From positions 110,941 through 174,940 of the forward strand of contig NZ_JBCMYF010000033.1 of the NCBI RefSeq assembly GCF_050483325.1: a stretch of DNA of 64,000 nucleotides, read 5' to 3'. This DNA is from Bacillus_P idriensis_A (GTDB taxonomy: Bacteria > Bacillota > Bacilli > Bacillales > Bacillaceae). Below, piece by piece: positions 1 to 8,497 of this stretch. The notes under the pieces were generated by a model that had not been told where the DNA came from, did no database searches, and saw nothing but the letters and a program-made list of their open reading frames with translations. Positions within the stretch are counted from its first letter, which is position 1. Every line of letters starts with the position of its first letter. The position numbers were made by a program, and so were the translations under genes.

Positions 1-1446
1 GATACATACGGATTCCCTGTTGAACTGACAGAAGAGTATGCACAGGAAGAACAAATGGAAATTGATCATGATGGCTTCAAAAAAGAAATGGAAGGCCAGC
101 GTGAACGTGCACGTGCTGCAAGGCAGGATGTTGATTCTATGCAGGTGCAGGGAGGAGTCCTTGGCGAAATTACAGCTGAAAGCACATTTGTCGGCTACTC
201 TCAGCTGACGGCAAAAGCTTCAGTGTCTGTACTTCTGAAAGGCGGCGAGCTGACAGACGAGGCACATGCTGGAGATGAAGTACAGCTTATTTTAAATGAA
301 ACGCCATTTTACGCTGAGAGCGGCGGCCAAATTGCAGATGAAGGCACCATTGAAAATGATGCAGTCAAACTTCAAGTAAAGCATGTCCAGAAGGCTCCAA
401 ATGGACAAAATCTGCACACTGCAACTGTGATCAGCGGCACTTTAAAAACAAATGATGAAGTAATAGCAGCTGTTAACGGAACAACTAGAAGTGCAGTCAT
501 TAAAAACCATACTGCGACACATCTCCTGCATCAGGCTCTTAAAGATGTGCTTGGCGGACATGTCAATCAGGCAGGATCTCTCGTAACATCTGAAAGACTT
601 CGATTCGACTTTTCGCATTTTGGTCAAGTCCATCCTGAAGAGCTTGAACAGATTGAGCAAATTGTAAACGAACAAATCTGGAAAAGCATCGGGGTCAATA
701 TTGAGCTGAAACCAATTGCTGAAGCGAAGGAAATGGGAGCAATGGCTCTTTTCGGCGAAAAATACGGAGATATTGTCAGAGTCGTTCAAGTAGGAGATTA
801 CAGTCTTGAATTGTGCGGAGGCTGTCATGTTGACAACACTTCTTCTATCGGACTGTTTAAAATTGCATCCGAAACAGGAATAGGTGCAGGTACGAGAAGA
901 ATCGAAGCAGTTACCGGACAAGGCGCTTATCAGCTGATAAAAGACCAGCTTTCCATTCTTGCTGATGTCTCATCGAAGCTGAAATCAAATCCAAAAGATG
1001 CAGCAGGCCGTGTAGATGCTCTTCTTGGTGAAGTCCGCTCTCTTCAAAGAGAAAATGAATCATTAACAGCTAAATTGGGCAATGTAGAAGCTGGAAGCTT
1101 ACTTGGAAACGCTGTTCAAATTGATGGTGTGACTCTTCTATCAAGCAAAGTAAATGCTAAAGACATGAACAGTCTGAGAACAATGGTTGACGAAATAAAG
1201 CAAAAATTAGGTTCAGCCATTGTCATCCTTGGAGCCGCTCATGACGGAAAAGTAAGCCTGGCAGCAGGAATTACAAGTGATTTAGTCGAAAAGGGTTACC
1301 ACTCAGGGAAATTGATTAAAGAGGTAGCTGTAAGATGCGGCGGCAGCGGAGGCGGCCGGCCGGATATGGCACAGGCTGGCGGCAAGGATCCTGAAAAACT
1401 TGAAGAAGCCTTAAACTATGCATTAGAATGGGTAAAAACCATCTAG
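1..1446 (+). CDS. alaS: Alanyl-tRNA synthetase, C-terminal part (cut by window start)
   Basis: AlaRS charges tRNA-Ala with alanine in the cytoplasm. The reading frame is open from base 1, so the 5' half with the catalytic core lies outside the window. The visible part starts with the end of the aminoacylation domain (DTYGFP). The editing domain follows, with its zinc-type motifs HTATHLLH near base 510 and CGGCH near base 815. The C-Ala oligomerisation domain comes last and ends with the Gly-rich GGSGGGRPDMAQAGG. These are signature AlaRS segments. It is followed by yrzL and ruvX, the usual Bacillus order. No frameshift is seen. Confidence 0.97.
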   Translation, partial: DTYGFPVELTEEYAQEEQMEIDHDGFKKEMEGQRERARAARQDVDSMQVQGGVLGEITAESTFVGYSQLTAKASVSVLLKGGELTDEAHAGDEVQLILNETPFYAESGGQIADEGTIENDAVKLQVKHVQKAPNGQNLHTATVISGTLKTNDEVIAAVNGTTRSAVIKNHTATHLLHQALKDVLGGHVNQAGSLVTSERLRFDFSHFGQVHPEELEQIEQIVNEQIWKSIGVNIELKPIAEAKEMGAMALFGEKYGDIVRVVQVGDYSLELCGGCHVDNTSSIGLFKIASETGIGAGTRRIEAVTGQGAYQLIKDQLSILADVSSKLKSNPKDAAGRVDALLGEVRSLQRENESLTAKLGNVEAGSLLGNAVQIDGVTLLSSKVNAKDMNSLRTMVDEIKQKLGSAIVILGAAHDGKVSLAAGITSDLVEKGYHSGKLIKEVAVRCGGSGGGRPDMAQAGGKDPEKLEEALNYALEWVKTI

Positions 1447-1601
1447 AAATTGCATCTGTGAACTTTTGCTTTCTGGAGGAATTTCTTTAAAGATACCGCC
1501 AGAAAGTGAAATCCGTTTTATAATTTCGATAGTTAGTGTAGAATGGTAGTATGAATGGACAAGCAGATTCCATAGCTGAATCTGGGAAAGAGGTGCGAGT
1601 G

Positions 1602-1868
1602 ATGAGTTCCTTTGATAAAACGATGAAGTTTAACTTTTCTGAGGAAGCAGTTGAAACGAATGTGAATGAAGTCCTGTTCACTGTATACGATGCTTTGAAA
1701 GAAAAAGGCTATAATCCGATTAACCAAATCGTTGGATACCTGCTCTCTGGAGATCCTGCATATATCCCCCGTCATCGCGATGCAAGAAATTTAATCCGCA
1801 AGCTTGAACGGGATGAACTCATTGAGGAATTGGTTAAATCGTACTTACACCATCATAGAGAGGATTAA
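1602..1868 (+). CDS. yrzL: IreB-family regulatory phosphoprotein (YrzL, UPF0297/DUF965)
   Basis: Small 88-residue cytosolic protein of the IreB/YrzL family. In Enterococcus, IreB is a target of the PASTA kinase IreK and affects cephalosporin resistance; no such role is shown by this sequence. The ATG at 1602 is chosen because an AGAGGTG-like site lies just before it and the length equals the family norm. An upstream in-frame ATG at 1551 would add 17 unconserved residues. The core with NPINQIVGYLLSGDPAYIPRH is typical of the family. It sits between alaS and ruvX, with its stop 1 base before the ruvX start, so the two are probably translationally coupled. Confidence 0.93.
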   Translation: MSSFDKTMKFNFSEEAVETNVNEVLFTVYDALKEKGYNPINQIVGYLLSGDPAYIPRHRDARNLIRKLERDELIEELVKSYLHHHRED

Positions 1869-1869
1869 T

Positions 1870-2286
1870 ATGCGAATTATCGGTTTGGATTTTGGCTCCA
1901 AAACTCTTGGAGTTGCTGTCAGCGATGAATTTGGCTGGACAGCACAAGGGCTTGAGACGATTAAAATTGATGAAGAGGGCGGCAACTTTGGGCTCGAGCG
2001 TCTCGCACAAATTGTGGACGCACATCAAGCAGAAAAAATCGTTCTCGGATTCCCAAAGAATATGAATGGAACAGTTGGGCCAAGAGGTGAAGCAAGCCAG
2101 GCGTTTGCTTTGAAGCTTGAGAAAAAATTCGGAGTCCCTGTTATACTATGGGATGAGAGATTGTCAACCATGGCAGCTGAACGAGTACTGATTTCAGCAG
2201 ATGTCAGCAGAAAGAAACGGAAAAAAGTAATTGATAAAATGGCTGCAGTAATGATTTTACAGGGATATTTGGATAGCCTGAATTAA
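1870..2286 (+). CDS. ruvX: Holliday junction resolvase-like protein RuvX/YqgF
   Basis: YqgF/RuvX family RNase H-fold nuclease of 138 residues. Family members process the 5' end of pre-16S rRNA, and resolvase activity has also been proposed. The N-terminus MRIIGLDFGSKTLGVAVSD carries the first acidic residue of the RNase H-like site. The motifs GFPKNMNG and WDERLST follow, then a basic KKRKKVIDKMAA segment near the C-terminus. The start is the ATG at 1870, overlapping the tail of yrzL. Length matches B. subtilis YrrK. Confidence 0.95.
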   Translation: MRIIGLDFGSKTLGVAVSDEFGWTAQGLETIKIDEEGGNFGLERLAQIVDAHQAEKIVLGFPKNMNGTVGPRGEASQAFALKLEKKFGVPVILWDERLSTMAAERVLISADVSRKKRKKVIDKMAAVMILQGYLDSLN

Positions 2287-2319
2287 AACTGACAGCAAAC
2301 TATAGATGAGGTGACTGCA

Positions 2320-2610
2320 ATGGAACACGGAGAAAAACAAATTACAGTAGTAGACGAAAATGGAAATGAACAGCTTTGTGAAATTCTTTTCACATTTGCT
2401 TCTGAAGAATTCGGAAAATCATATGTGCTTTATTACCCGCTTGGGGAACAGGATGATGAAGAAGAAATTGAAATTCATGCATCAAGCTTTGAGCCTACAG
2501 CTGACGGTGTAGACGGAGAACTTGCACCGATTGAAACAGAAGAAGAGTGGGATCTTGTAGAAGAGATGCTGAATACATTCCTTGATAATGAAGAAGAAGA
2601 AGAAAAATAA
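2320..2610 (+). CDS. yrzB: DUF1292 family protein YrzB
   Basis: Very acidic 96-residue cytosolic protein of unknown function from the DUF1292/UPF0473 family. It follows alaS-yrzL-ruvX in most Bacilli. The ATG at 2320 is preferred over the GTG at 2311 because GATGAGGTG forms a good ribosome site at normal spacing from it. The C-terminus is a run of Glu residues. It ends the operon, with a strong terminator 4 bases downstream. Confidence 0.9.
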   Translation: MEHGEKQITVVDENGNEQLCEILFTFASEEFGKSYVLYYPLGEQDDEEEIEIHASSFEPTADGVDGELAPIETEEEWDLVEEMLNTFLDNEEEEEK

Positions 2611-2613
2611 GAA

Positions 2614-2640
2614 GAAACCGTCTGAGGACGGTTTTTTTTT
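2614..2640 (+). terminator. Rho-independent terminator after yrzB
   Basis: AAACCGTC and GACGGTTT form an 8-bp stem with a TGAG loop, followed by a run of Ts. It closes the alaS-yrzL-ruvX-yrzB transcript. Confidence 0.9.
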
Positions 2641-2824
2641 GCGTTAAAATAGAAAAATATCTTCAAAGGAGATAATAGTGCTATGGTAGGATTGTCAAAC
2701 ATGGAATGGTAATGATAAATTTTCTTTTTTAAAGCGGACTTTCCTTAAAAAAATGCTAGAATTTGGCGAAAAAACAGTGATTATGTAGTATAATCATTTT
2801 GATGAAAGGGGGATACATCCGATA

Positions 2825-3952
2825 ATGTCAGAAGCTGATTCGAACAAACATTCAATTCAAAATAAACTCCTTGAAAAACAGCAGGAAGCTAAAGTCATCC
2901 GAAAAATCGTCCTGGTGATTTTTGTTGTTTTAGTCATTTTGATGACAGGATTAATCGGTGGCGGCTTTTTATATATAAAGTCTGCGCTGCAGCCTGTAGA
3001 TGAAAAGGACAAAAATGCAATTAATGTAAACATTCCTATAGGATCATCCGTTTCCACAATTGCGGCCATTTTAGAAGAAAAAAAGATTATTAAGGATCAA
3101 AGAGTATTCAAATACTATGTGAAATTTAAAAATGAGTCAGGATTTCAGGCCGGAGACTACAAATTAACACCTTCGATGGAAATCGAAGATATTGTGGCCA
3201 GTCTTAAATCCGGAAAAGTGATTACAGATGTCGTATTTCAAATTCCGGTTCCCGAAGGAATCCAAATAAAGGACATTGCTAAATCAATTGCCAAGCATTC
3301 AGGATTTACCGAAAAAGAAGTCACAGACAGGATGAATAATAAAGAATTTATAGCTGCCATGCAGAAGAAATATCCGGAAACCGTGACAAAGGATATCTAT
3401 GGCAAGAATATTAAATATCCTCTTGAAGGCTATTTTTATCCTGCGACTTATCCTTTTTATGAGAAAAAGCCTTCTCTTGATTTTATTTTAGAAGAGATGA
3501 TTAAAAAGACACATACTGTTGTTTTATCGTACCTTCCGCAGCTGGAAGAAAAGAAGATATCCGTCCATCAATTTATTACAATGGCATCTTTGATTGAAGA
3601 AGAAGCCACAAAATCAGTTGACCGGAATAAAATATCAAGTGTATTCTACAACCGGATAGAAAAGCAAATGCCTCTTCAGACAGATCCTACTGTGCTGTAT
3701 GCACTTGGGGAGCATAAGGACAGAGTTTACTACAAAGACCTTGAAGTGGAATCACCATATAATACGTATAAGGTGAAAGGACTTCCTCCAGGGCCGATTG
3801 CAAATCCCGGAGATCAATCCATGAAAGCGGCATTGGAACCTGAAAAAACAGATTTTCTCTATTTCCTGGCCACTAAAAAAGGTGAAGTCATTTTCACCAA
3901 AACGCTTGAAGAGCACAATAAAGCTAAAGCAGAGCATATTACCAATAAATAA
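2825..3952 (+). CDS. mltG: Endolytic murein transglycosylase MltG (YceG-like)
   Basis: Membrane-anchored lytic transglycosylase that cuts nascent peptidoglycan strands. Residues 1-26 are cytoplasmic and 27-50 form one membrane segment. A LysM-like region (about 65-130) precedes the YceG catalytic domain. The likely catalytic Glu is E258 in SLIEEEATK, followed by the family motif FYNRI...LQTDPTVLYALG (275-295) and LPPGPIANPG (320-329). The ATG at 2825 follows GAAAGGGGGATAC. A TATAAT at 2789-2794 is a likely -10 box, but no good -35 is seen. Length is 375 residues, normal for the family. Confidence 0.95.
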   Translation: MSEADSNKHSIQNKLLEKQQEAKVIRKIVLVIFVVLVILMTGLIGGGFLYIKSALQPVDEKDKNAINVNIPIGSSVSTIAAILEEKKIIKDQRVFKYYVKFKNESGFQAGDYKLTPSMEIEDIVASLKSGKVITDVVFQIPVPEGIQIKDIAKSIAKHSGFTEKEVTDRMNNKEFIAAMQKKYPETVTKDIYGKNIKYPLEGYFYPATYPFYEKKPSLDFILEEMIKKTHTVVLSYLPQLEEKKISVHQFITMASLIEEEATKSVDRNKISSVFYNRIEKQMPLQTDPTVLYALGEHKDRVYYKDLEVESPYNTYKVKGLPPGPIANPGDQSMKAALEPEKTDFLYFLATKKGEVIFTKTLEEHNKAKAEHITNK

Positions 3953-4052
3953 AGAACAGAAGGGAACGTGAAAATATTCGCATTCCCTTTTCTGTTGTGG
4001 TAAAATATATCGAGTTGTGTAGAGAAAGATAAACAAAATAACAAATAATGAC

Positions 4053-4080
4053 AAGAGTTCTCCGAAAGAACTCTTATTTT
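4053..4080 (+). terminator. Candidate terminator hairpin between mltG and trmR
   Basis: AAGAGTTCT and AGAACTCTT form a perfect 9-bp stem with a 5-base loop, followed by ATTTTC. The T-run is short, so termination may be partial. A weaker hairpin built on AGGGAA/TTCCCT lies just upstream at about 3960-3996. Confidence 0.55.
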
Positions 4081-4134
4081 CATGACTTAAGACACACTTT
4101 AACGGTGAATAAGCACCGTTTGAAGGAGAAGACA

Positions 4135-4797
4135 ATGGAAAACGACACGATTTTATCATATATAGAGAGCCTTCTTCCTGATCAAGACAAAGCAGTCAGA
4201 CAGATGGAGCAATACGCGCTTGAACACGCCGTGCCCATTATGGAAAAGACAGGAATAGAAGTTCTCCTTAGTCTGCTGGTGCTGAAACAGCCAAAAAAGA
4301 TTTTAGAAATCGGCACTGCAATCGGCTATTCAGCGATTCGCATGTGCAATGCTCTCCCGGATACAGAAATTGTTACGGCTGAGAGAAATGCAGAGCGATT
4401 TAAACAAGCAGCCATAAATATTGAAGCGAATGCATTGGCACACCGAATTACGGTTTTGCATGGTGACGCCTTGGAGCTTAAGGAGCAAATAGAAGAAAAA
4501 GGTCCTTATGACGTGATTTTTATAGATGCAGCTAAGGGTCAGTATATGCGATTCTTTGAAATGTACGAACCAATGCTTTCAAAGGACGGCTGCATTATTA
4601 CAGACAACGTCCTCTTTAAAGGTTTAGTTGCATCTGAAGATGAGGATATGTCCTTTCATCGCAGACGGCGCGCGCTTCTTAGAAAGATACGGACATACAA
4701 TGAGTGGCTGATGTCAAATAAAGCCTATCACACAGCGATTTTCCCAGTTGGTGATGGAATGGCTGTAAGTATAAAACGAGGTGAAAAAGATGAATAA
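4135..4797 (+). CDS. trmR: tRNA 5-hydroxyuridine methyltransferase TrmR (YrrM)
   Basis: Class I SAM-dependent O-methyltransferase of the caffeoyl-CoA/catechol type, 220 residues. In B. subtilis, YrrM (TrmR) methylates 5-hydroxyuridine at tRNA position 34 to 5-methoxyuridine. The SAM motif ILEIGTAIGYSA is at 57-68, and VIFIDAAKGQY near 127 carries the acidic metal/cofactor residues. The ATG at 4135 follows GAAGGAGAAGACA; the longer frame from 4048 runs through the terminator hairpin and is not used. A small AACGGTG/CACCGTT hairpin (4101-4120) lies just before the ribosome site. It overlaps the start of trhP1, the partner hydroxylation gene. Confidence 0.9.
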   Translation: MENDTILSYIESLLPDQDKAVRQMEQYALEHAVPIMEKTGIEVLLSLLVLKQPKKILEIGTAIGYSAIRMCNALPDTEIVTAERNAERFKQAAINIEANALAHRITVLHGDALELKEQIEEKGPYDVIFIDAAKGQYMRFFEMYEPMLSKDGCIITDNVLFKGLVASEDEDMSFHRRRRALLRKIRTYNEWLMSNKAYHTAIFPVGDGMAVSIKRGEKDE

Positions 4798-5719
4798 ACC
4801 AGAATTAATTGTTACACCAACAAAAGTTGAAGATATTCTTCCCCTGGCTGAAGCAGGCGCTGCTGCGGTCGTAATCGGAGAACAGCGTTATGGGCTTCGT
4901 CTTGCAGGTGAATTTAACCGTGATCAAATGAAAGAAGCAACAGTTCTTGCTCATTCAAAAAACGTAAAAGTATATGCTGCCATGAATGCCATTTTTCATA
5001 ATGAAAAAATAGAAGAATTGTATGACTATCTACGTTTCTTAAATGAGTTAAAAGTGGATGCAGTCGTCTTTGGAGATCCGGCTGTTTTAATGGCTGCCAG
5101 AGAAGCAGCGCCTGAAATGAAGCTCCATTGGAATACAGAAACGACAGCAACCAACTGGTATACGTGCAATTACTGGGGCAAAAAAGGTGCGAAACGCGCT
5201 GTTTTGGCACGTGAATTAAGCATGGATTCAATCATTGAAACAAAAGAAAATGCTGAAGTGGAAATTGAAGTACAGGTTCATGGCATGACATGCATGTTTC
5301 AGTCAAAACGCTCCCTGATAGGCAACTACTATGAATACCAGGGTAAAGCTATGAAAATTGAGAGCATCCATGATGAAAAATCAATGTTCCTCCATGACAA
5401 AGAACGCAGCAACAAATACCCGATTTATGAGGATGCAAATGGCACCCACATCATGAGTCCCAACGATATGTGCATTATTGATGAACTTTCAGATATGATA
5501 GATGCCGGCATTGACTCATTTAAAATCGATGGTGTCCTTCAGACGTCTGAGTATTTAATTGAAGTTACAAAGAAATACCGGAAAGCTATTGATTTATGTA
5601 CTGAAGACCGTGATCAATATGAAGATGTAAAAGATCAGCTGCTTGCGGACATAGAAGAAATTCAGCCTGAGAACAGGCCTTTAGATACAGGATTTTTCTT
5701 TAAGGAAACAGTGTACTAA
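4790..5719 (+). CDS. trhP1: tRNA hydroxylation protein TrhP1 (peptidase U32 family, YrrN)
   Basis: U32-family protein of 309 residues. In B. subtilis, YrrN and YrrO take part in prephenate-dependent 5-hydroxylation of U34 in tRNA, the substrate for TrmR next door. It carries the HGMTCMFQSKRSLIGNYY segment around residue 164, a degenerate version of the U32 signature, and lacks the Cys cluster present in trhP2. The ATG at 4790 is preferred over the GTG at 4781 because ACGAGGTG lies at ideal distance. It overlaps trmR by 8 bases. Confidence 0.88.
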   Translation: MNKPELIVTPTKVEDILPLAEAGAAAVVIGEQRYGLRLAGEFNRDQMKEATVLAHSKNVKVYAAMNAIFHNEKIEELYDYLRFLNELKVDAVVFGDPAVLMAAREAAPEMKLHWNTETTATNWYTCNYWGKKGAKRAVLARELSMDSIIETKENAEVEIEVQVHGMTCMFQSKRSLIGNYYEYQGKAMKIESIHDEKSMFLHDKERSNKYPIYEDANGTHIMSPNDMCIIDELSDMIDAGIDSFKIDGVLQTSEYLIEVTKKYRKAIDLCTEDRDQYEDVKDQLLADIEEIQPENRPLDTGFFFKETVY

Positions 5720-5743
5720 AAATAAAATGAAGGAGGAACTAGT

Positions 5744-7012
5744 ATGTTGACTGTTAACGATAACATCTCACAAATCATAGACGGCAAACGTGTGATAACA
5801 AAAAAGCCTGAGCTTCTTGCTCCGGCCGGAAATTTAGAAAAGCTTAAAATTGCCGTGCATTATGGGGCTGACGCTGTTTTCATCGGCGGAAAAGAATTTG
5901 GCCTGCGATCTAATGCAGACAACTTTTCACAAGAAGAAATGGCTGAAGGTGTTCAATTTGCAAACAAGTACGGTGCAAGAATTTATGTAACGACAAATAT
6001 CTTTGCGCATAATGAAAACATGGACGGTCTTGAAGAATATTTAATGGGGCTGCAGGATGCAGGAGTAGCCGGCATCATTGTTGCTGACCCGATGATTATT
6101 GAGACATGCCGCAAAGTAGCGCCGAAGCTTGAAGTGCATCTGAGCACACAGCAATCACTCTCAAACTGGAAAGCTGTTCAGTTCTGGAAAGAGGAAGGTC
6201 TTGAGCGCGTGGTGCTTGCCCGCGAAACGAGCGCTGAAGAAATTAAAGAAATGAAAGAGAAAGTGGATATCGAAATTGAAACGTTTATCCATGGGGCAAT
6301 GTGCATTGCATATTCCGGCCGCTGTGTACTGAGCAATCATATGACTGCAAGGGATTCAAACCGCGGAGGCTGCTGTCAGTCATGCCGCTGGGATTATGAT
6401 CTCTATAAACTTGCTGATAACGGTGAGGAAGCATTGTTTGGCGCGGATGATGCAGCATTTGCAATGAGTCCAAAAGATTTAAACTTAATTCAATCCATTC
6501 CAAAAATGATCGAGCTTGGAATTGACAGCCTGAAAATTGAAGGACGCATGAAATCCATTCACTACGTAGCAACAGTTGTCAGCGTTTATCGCAAAGTAAT
6601 TGATGCATATTGTGCGGATCCTGAGAACTTCGTGATTCAAAAAGAATGGCTTGATGAGCTTGATAAATGTGCTAACCGTGACACTGCGCCTGCATTCTTT
6701 GAAGGAGTTCCGGGTACTGAAGAGCAAATGTTCGGCGTTCATGGAAAGAAAACGACATTTGACTTTGTTGGACTTGTCCTTGATTACAATGAGGAAACAA
6801 GTATGATTACTCTTCAGCAGCGCAACCATTTTAAACCGGGTGATGAAGTTGAATTCTTCGGACCTGAAATAGCGAACTTTACACAAACGGTTGATAAGTT
6901 ATGGGACGAAGACGGCAATGAGCTCGATGCTGCCCGTCATCCTCTGCAAATTGTGAAGTTTAAAGCAGATCAAAAAGTCTTCCCAAATAACATGATGCGA
7001 AAGGGGAAGTAA
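5744..7012 (+). CDS. trhP2: tRNA hydroxylation protein TrhP2 (peptidase U32 family, YrrO)
   Basis: Full-length 422-residue U32 protein. The N-terminal TIM-barrel-like part (LLAPAGNLEKLKIAVHYGADAVFIGG) is followed by the U32 signature HGAMCIAYSGRCVLSNHM near residue 184. The cysteine group GGCCQSC comes next; in relatives it contributes to an iron-sulfur site. The C-terminal region (about 335-415) is a small beta domain. It follows trhP1 by 24 bases after an AAGGAGGAACTAGT ribosome site and precedes udk by 3 bases. Confidence 0.9.
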   Translation: MLTVNDNISQIIDGKRVITKKPELLAPAGNLEKLKIAVHYGADAVFIGGKEFGLRSNADNFSQEEMAEGVQFANKYGARIYVTTNIFAHNENMDGLEEYLMGLQDAGVAGIIVADPMIIETCRKVAPKLEVHLSTQQSLSNWKAVQFWKEEGLERVVLARETSAEEIKEMKEKVDIEIETFIHGAMCIAYSGRCVLSNHMTARDSNRGGCCQSCRWDYDLYKLADNGEEALFGADDAAFAMSPKDLNLIQSIPKMIELGIDSLKIEGRMKSIHYVATVVSVYRKVIDAYCADPENFVIQKEWLDELDKCANRDTAPAFFEGVPGTEEQMFGVHGKKTTFDFVGLVLDYNEETSMITLQQRNHFKPGDEVEFFGPEIANFTQTVDKLWDEDGNELDAARHPLQIVKFKADQKVFPNNMMRKGK

Positions 7013-7015
7013 ATT

Positions 7016-7651
7016 ATGGGGAAAAAGCCCATTGTAATCGGAGTTGCAGGAGGCTCAGGCTCTGGTAAAACTAGTGTGACAAAATCAATTTATGAGCATT
7101 TCAGAGGTCATTCCATCCTGATGCTTGAACAGGATTTTTATTATAAGGATCAAAGTCATCTTCCATACGAGGAGAGACTGAATACGAATTATGATCATCC
7201 TCTTGCTTTTGATAACACGCTGTTAATTGAGCACATTAAACAGCTTCTGAATTATGAAGCGATTGAAAAGCCTGTTTATGATTACAAGCTCCATACTCGT
7301 TCGGAAGATGTTCTTCTAGTAGAACCTAAAGATGTGATCATTCTTGAAGGCATCCTGGTTTTAGAAGACGAGCGGCTCCGCAACTTGATGGATATGAAAC
7401 TGTATGTGGATACAGATGCCGACATCCGCATTATCAGAAGGATGCTGCGGGATATCAAGGAACGCGGCAGAACCATTGATTCTGTGATTGAGCAGTACGT
7501 TTCGGTTGTAAGGCCGATGCACAATCAATTCATTGAGCCTACTAAGCGTTATGCGGATATCATCATACCAGAAGGCGGTCAAAATCATGTCGCGATTGAC
7601 CTTATGGTTACAAAAATTCAAACAATTCTTGAACTAAATGCAATTTTGTAA
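7016..7651 (+). CDS. udk: Uridine kinase
   Basis: Cytosolic pyrimidine salvage enzyme that phosphorylates uridine and cytidine using ATP or GTP. The P-loop GVAGGSGSGKTS is at residues 9-20. Family features follow: DFYYKDQ near 41, NYDHPLAFD near 58 and RRMLRDIKERGR near 141. The 211-residue length is standard. It is the last gene of the trmR-trhP1-trhP2-udk run, starting 3 bases after trhP2. Confidence 0.96.
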   Translation: MGKKPIVIGVAGGSGSGKTSVTKSIYEHFRGHSILMLEQDFYYKDQSHLPYEERLNTNYDHPLAFDNTLLIEHIKQLLNYEAIEKPVYDYKLHTRSEDVLLVEPKDVIILEGILVLEDERLRNLMDMKLYVDTDADIRIIRRMLRDIKERGRTIDSVIEQYVSVVRPMHNQFIEPTKRYADIIIPEGGQNHVAIDLMVTKIQTILELNAIL

Positions 7652-7965
7652 TAACATAGCATAGATAAAGAGTACTGTGACCATATTATGTATAGGCTGT
7701 TAAAGTTTCTCAGGGTTCATCATTGACTGAGTAAAAATTCTCATTTAAAGTAAACTTGAGCATTCTGTGCTCTATGAGGAAAAGCAAGCCGCAGGCTTGC
7801 TTTTAAGCTACATTCAAGGCTATTTCCTCACAAGATCACCTGAAAAAGTTCAGCATATGCATATTGCCGTGTGAGGGCTGAAGCTTTAAAGCCCTCCCCA
7901 TTATCACAGTGCATTTTACATACCATATTTTTTTAGGGGACAGTTATACTAGAAGGAGTGAGATC
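7652..7965 (+). other. Gap between udk and greA
   Basis: This 314-base stretch has no convincing gene. It contains a terminator at 7782-7804. A second dyad lies at 7874-7897, where GAGGGCT/AGCCCTC flanks GAAGCTTTAA with no T-run. The last 50 bases hold the greA leader. No clear promoter could be assigned by eye. Confidence 0.6.
7782..7804 (+). terminator. Terminator after udk
   Basis: AAGCAAGCC and GGCTTGCTT form a 9-bp stem with a 3-base GCA loop, followed by TTTT. It likely ends transcription of the udk operon about 130 bases beyond the stop codon. Confidence 0.8.
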
Positions 7966-8439
7966 ATGGCACAAGAAAAAGTATTTCCTATGACAACTGA
8001 AGGTAAAGAAAAGCTTGAACAGGAATTGGAATATTTAAAATCCGTCAAGCGCAAAGAAGTAGTCGAAAGAATCAAGATTGCCCGCAGCTTCGGGGATCTT
8101 TCAGAGAACTCTGAGTATGATTCAGCTAAAGAAGAGCAGGCTTTTGTTGAAGGCCGTGTGACTACGCTTGAGAACATGATCCGCAATGCGAAGATCATCG
8201 TAGAAGATGCCGATACAAATGTTGTAACACTCGGCAAAACAATCTCATTTGTTGAACTTCCAAATGGCGATGAAGAAACATATACAATCGTAGGAAGCGC
8301 TGAAGCCGATCCTTTTGAAGGCAAAATTTCAAATGATTCTCCAATCGCAAAAAGCCTGATGGGCCGTCAAGTTGGAGATGAAGTGAATGTACAGACTCCC
8401 GGCGGAGAAATGCATGTGAAAATTACAAACGTTAAATAA
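7966..8439 (+). CDS. greA: Transcription elongation factor GreA
   Basis: GreA enters the RNA polymerase secondary channel and stimulates cleavage of backtracked RNA. The 157-residue length is exactly typical. Residues 1-75 form the antiparallel coiled coil, with acidic tip residues around DLSENSEYDSAKEEQ (43-57). The C-terminal FKBP-like domain follows, with SPIAKSLMGRQVGDEV near 125-140. The ATG at 7966 follows AGAAGGAGTGAGATC. The longer frame from 7909 is not supported. Confidence 0.97.
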   Translation: MAQEKVFPMTTEGKEKLEQELEYLKSVKRKEVVERIKIARSFGDLSENSEYDSAKEEQAFVEGRVTTLENMIRNAKIIVEDADTNVVTLGKTISFVELPNGDEETYTIVGSAEADPFEGKISNDSPIAKSLMGRQVGDEVNVQTPGGEMHVKITNVK

Positions 8440-8455
8440 TATAGGTTTAATAAAA

Positions 8456-8495
8456 AAACACCTCGTCGACACTAGTCTAAAGACGAGGTGTTTTT
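8456..8495 (+). terminator. greA terminator whose 3' arm carries the pbpI ribosome site
   Basis: AAACACCTCGTC (8456-8467) and GACGAGGTGTTT (8482-8493) form a perfect 12-bp stem followed by Ts. The GAGGTG at 8485-8490 inside the 3' arm is the only Shine-Dalgarno-like sequence for the ATG at 8498, at 7-base spacing. The same bases therefore serve as terminator and as ribosome site. Confidence 0.9.
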
Positions 8496-8497
8496 CT

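Noticed and set aside
1470..1508. Terminator after alaS
   Set aside because: CTTTCTGG and CCAGAAAG pair, but the loop is over 20 bases and there is no T-run, so it is not called.
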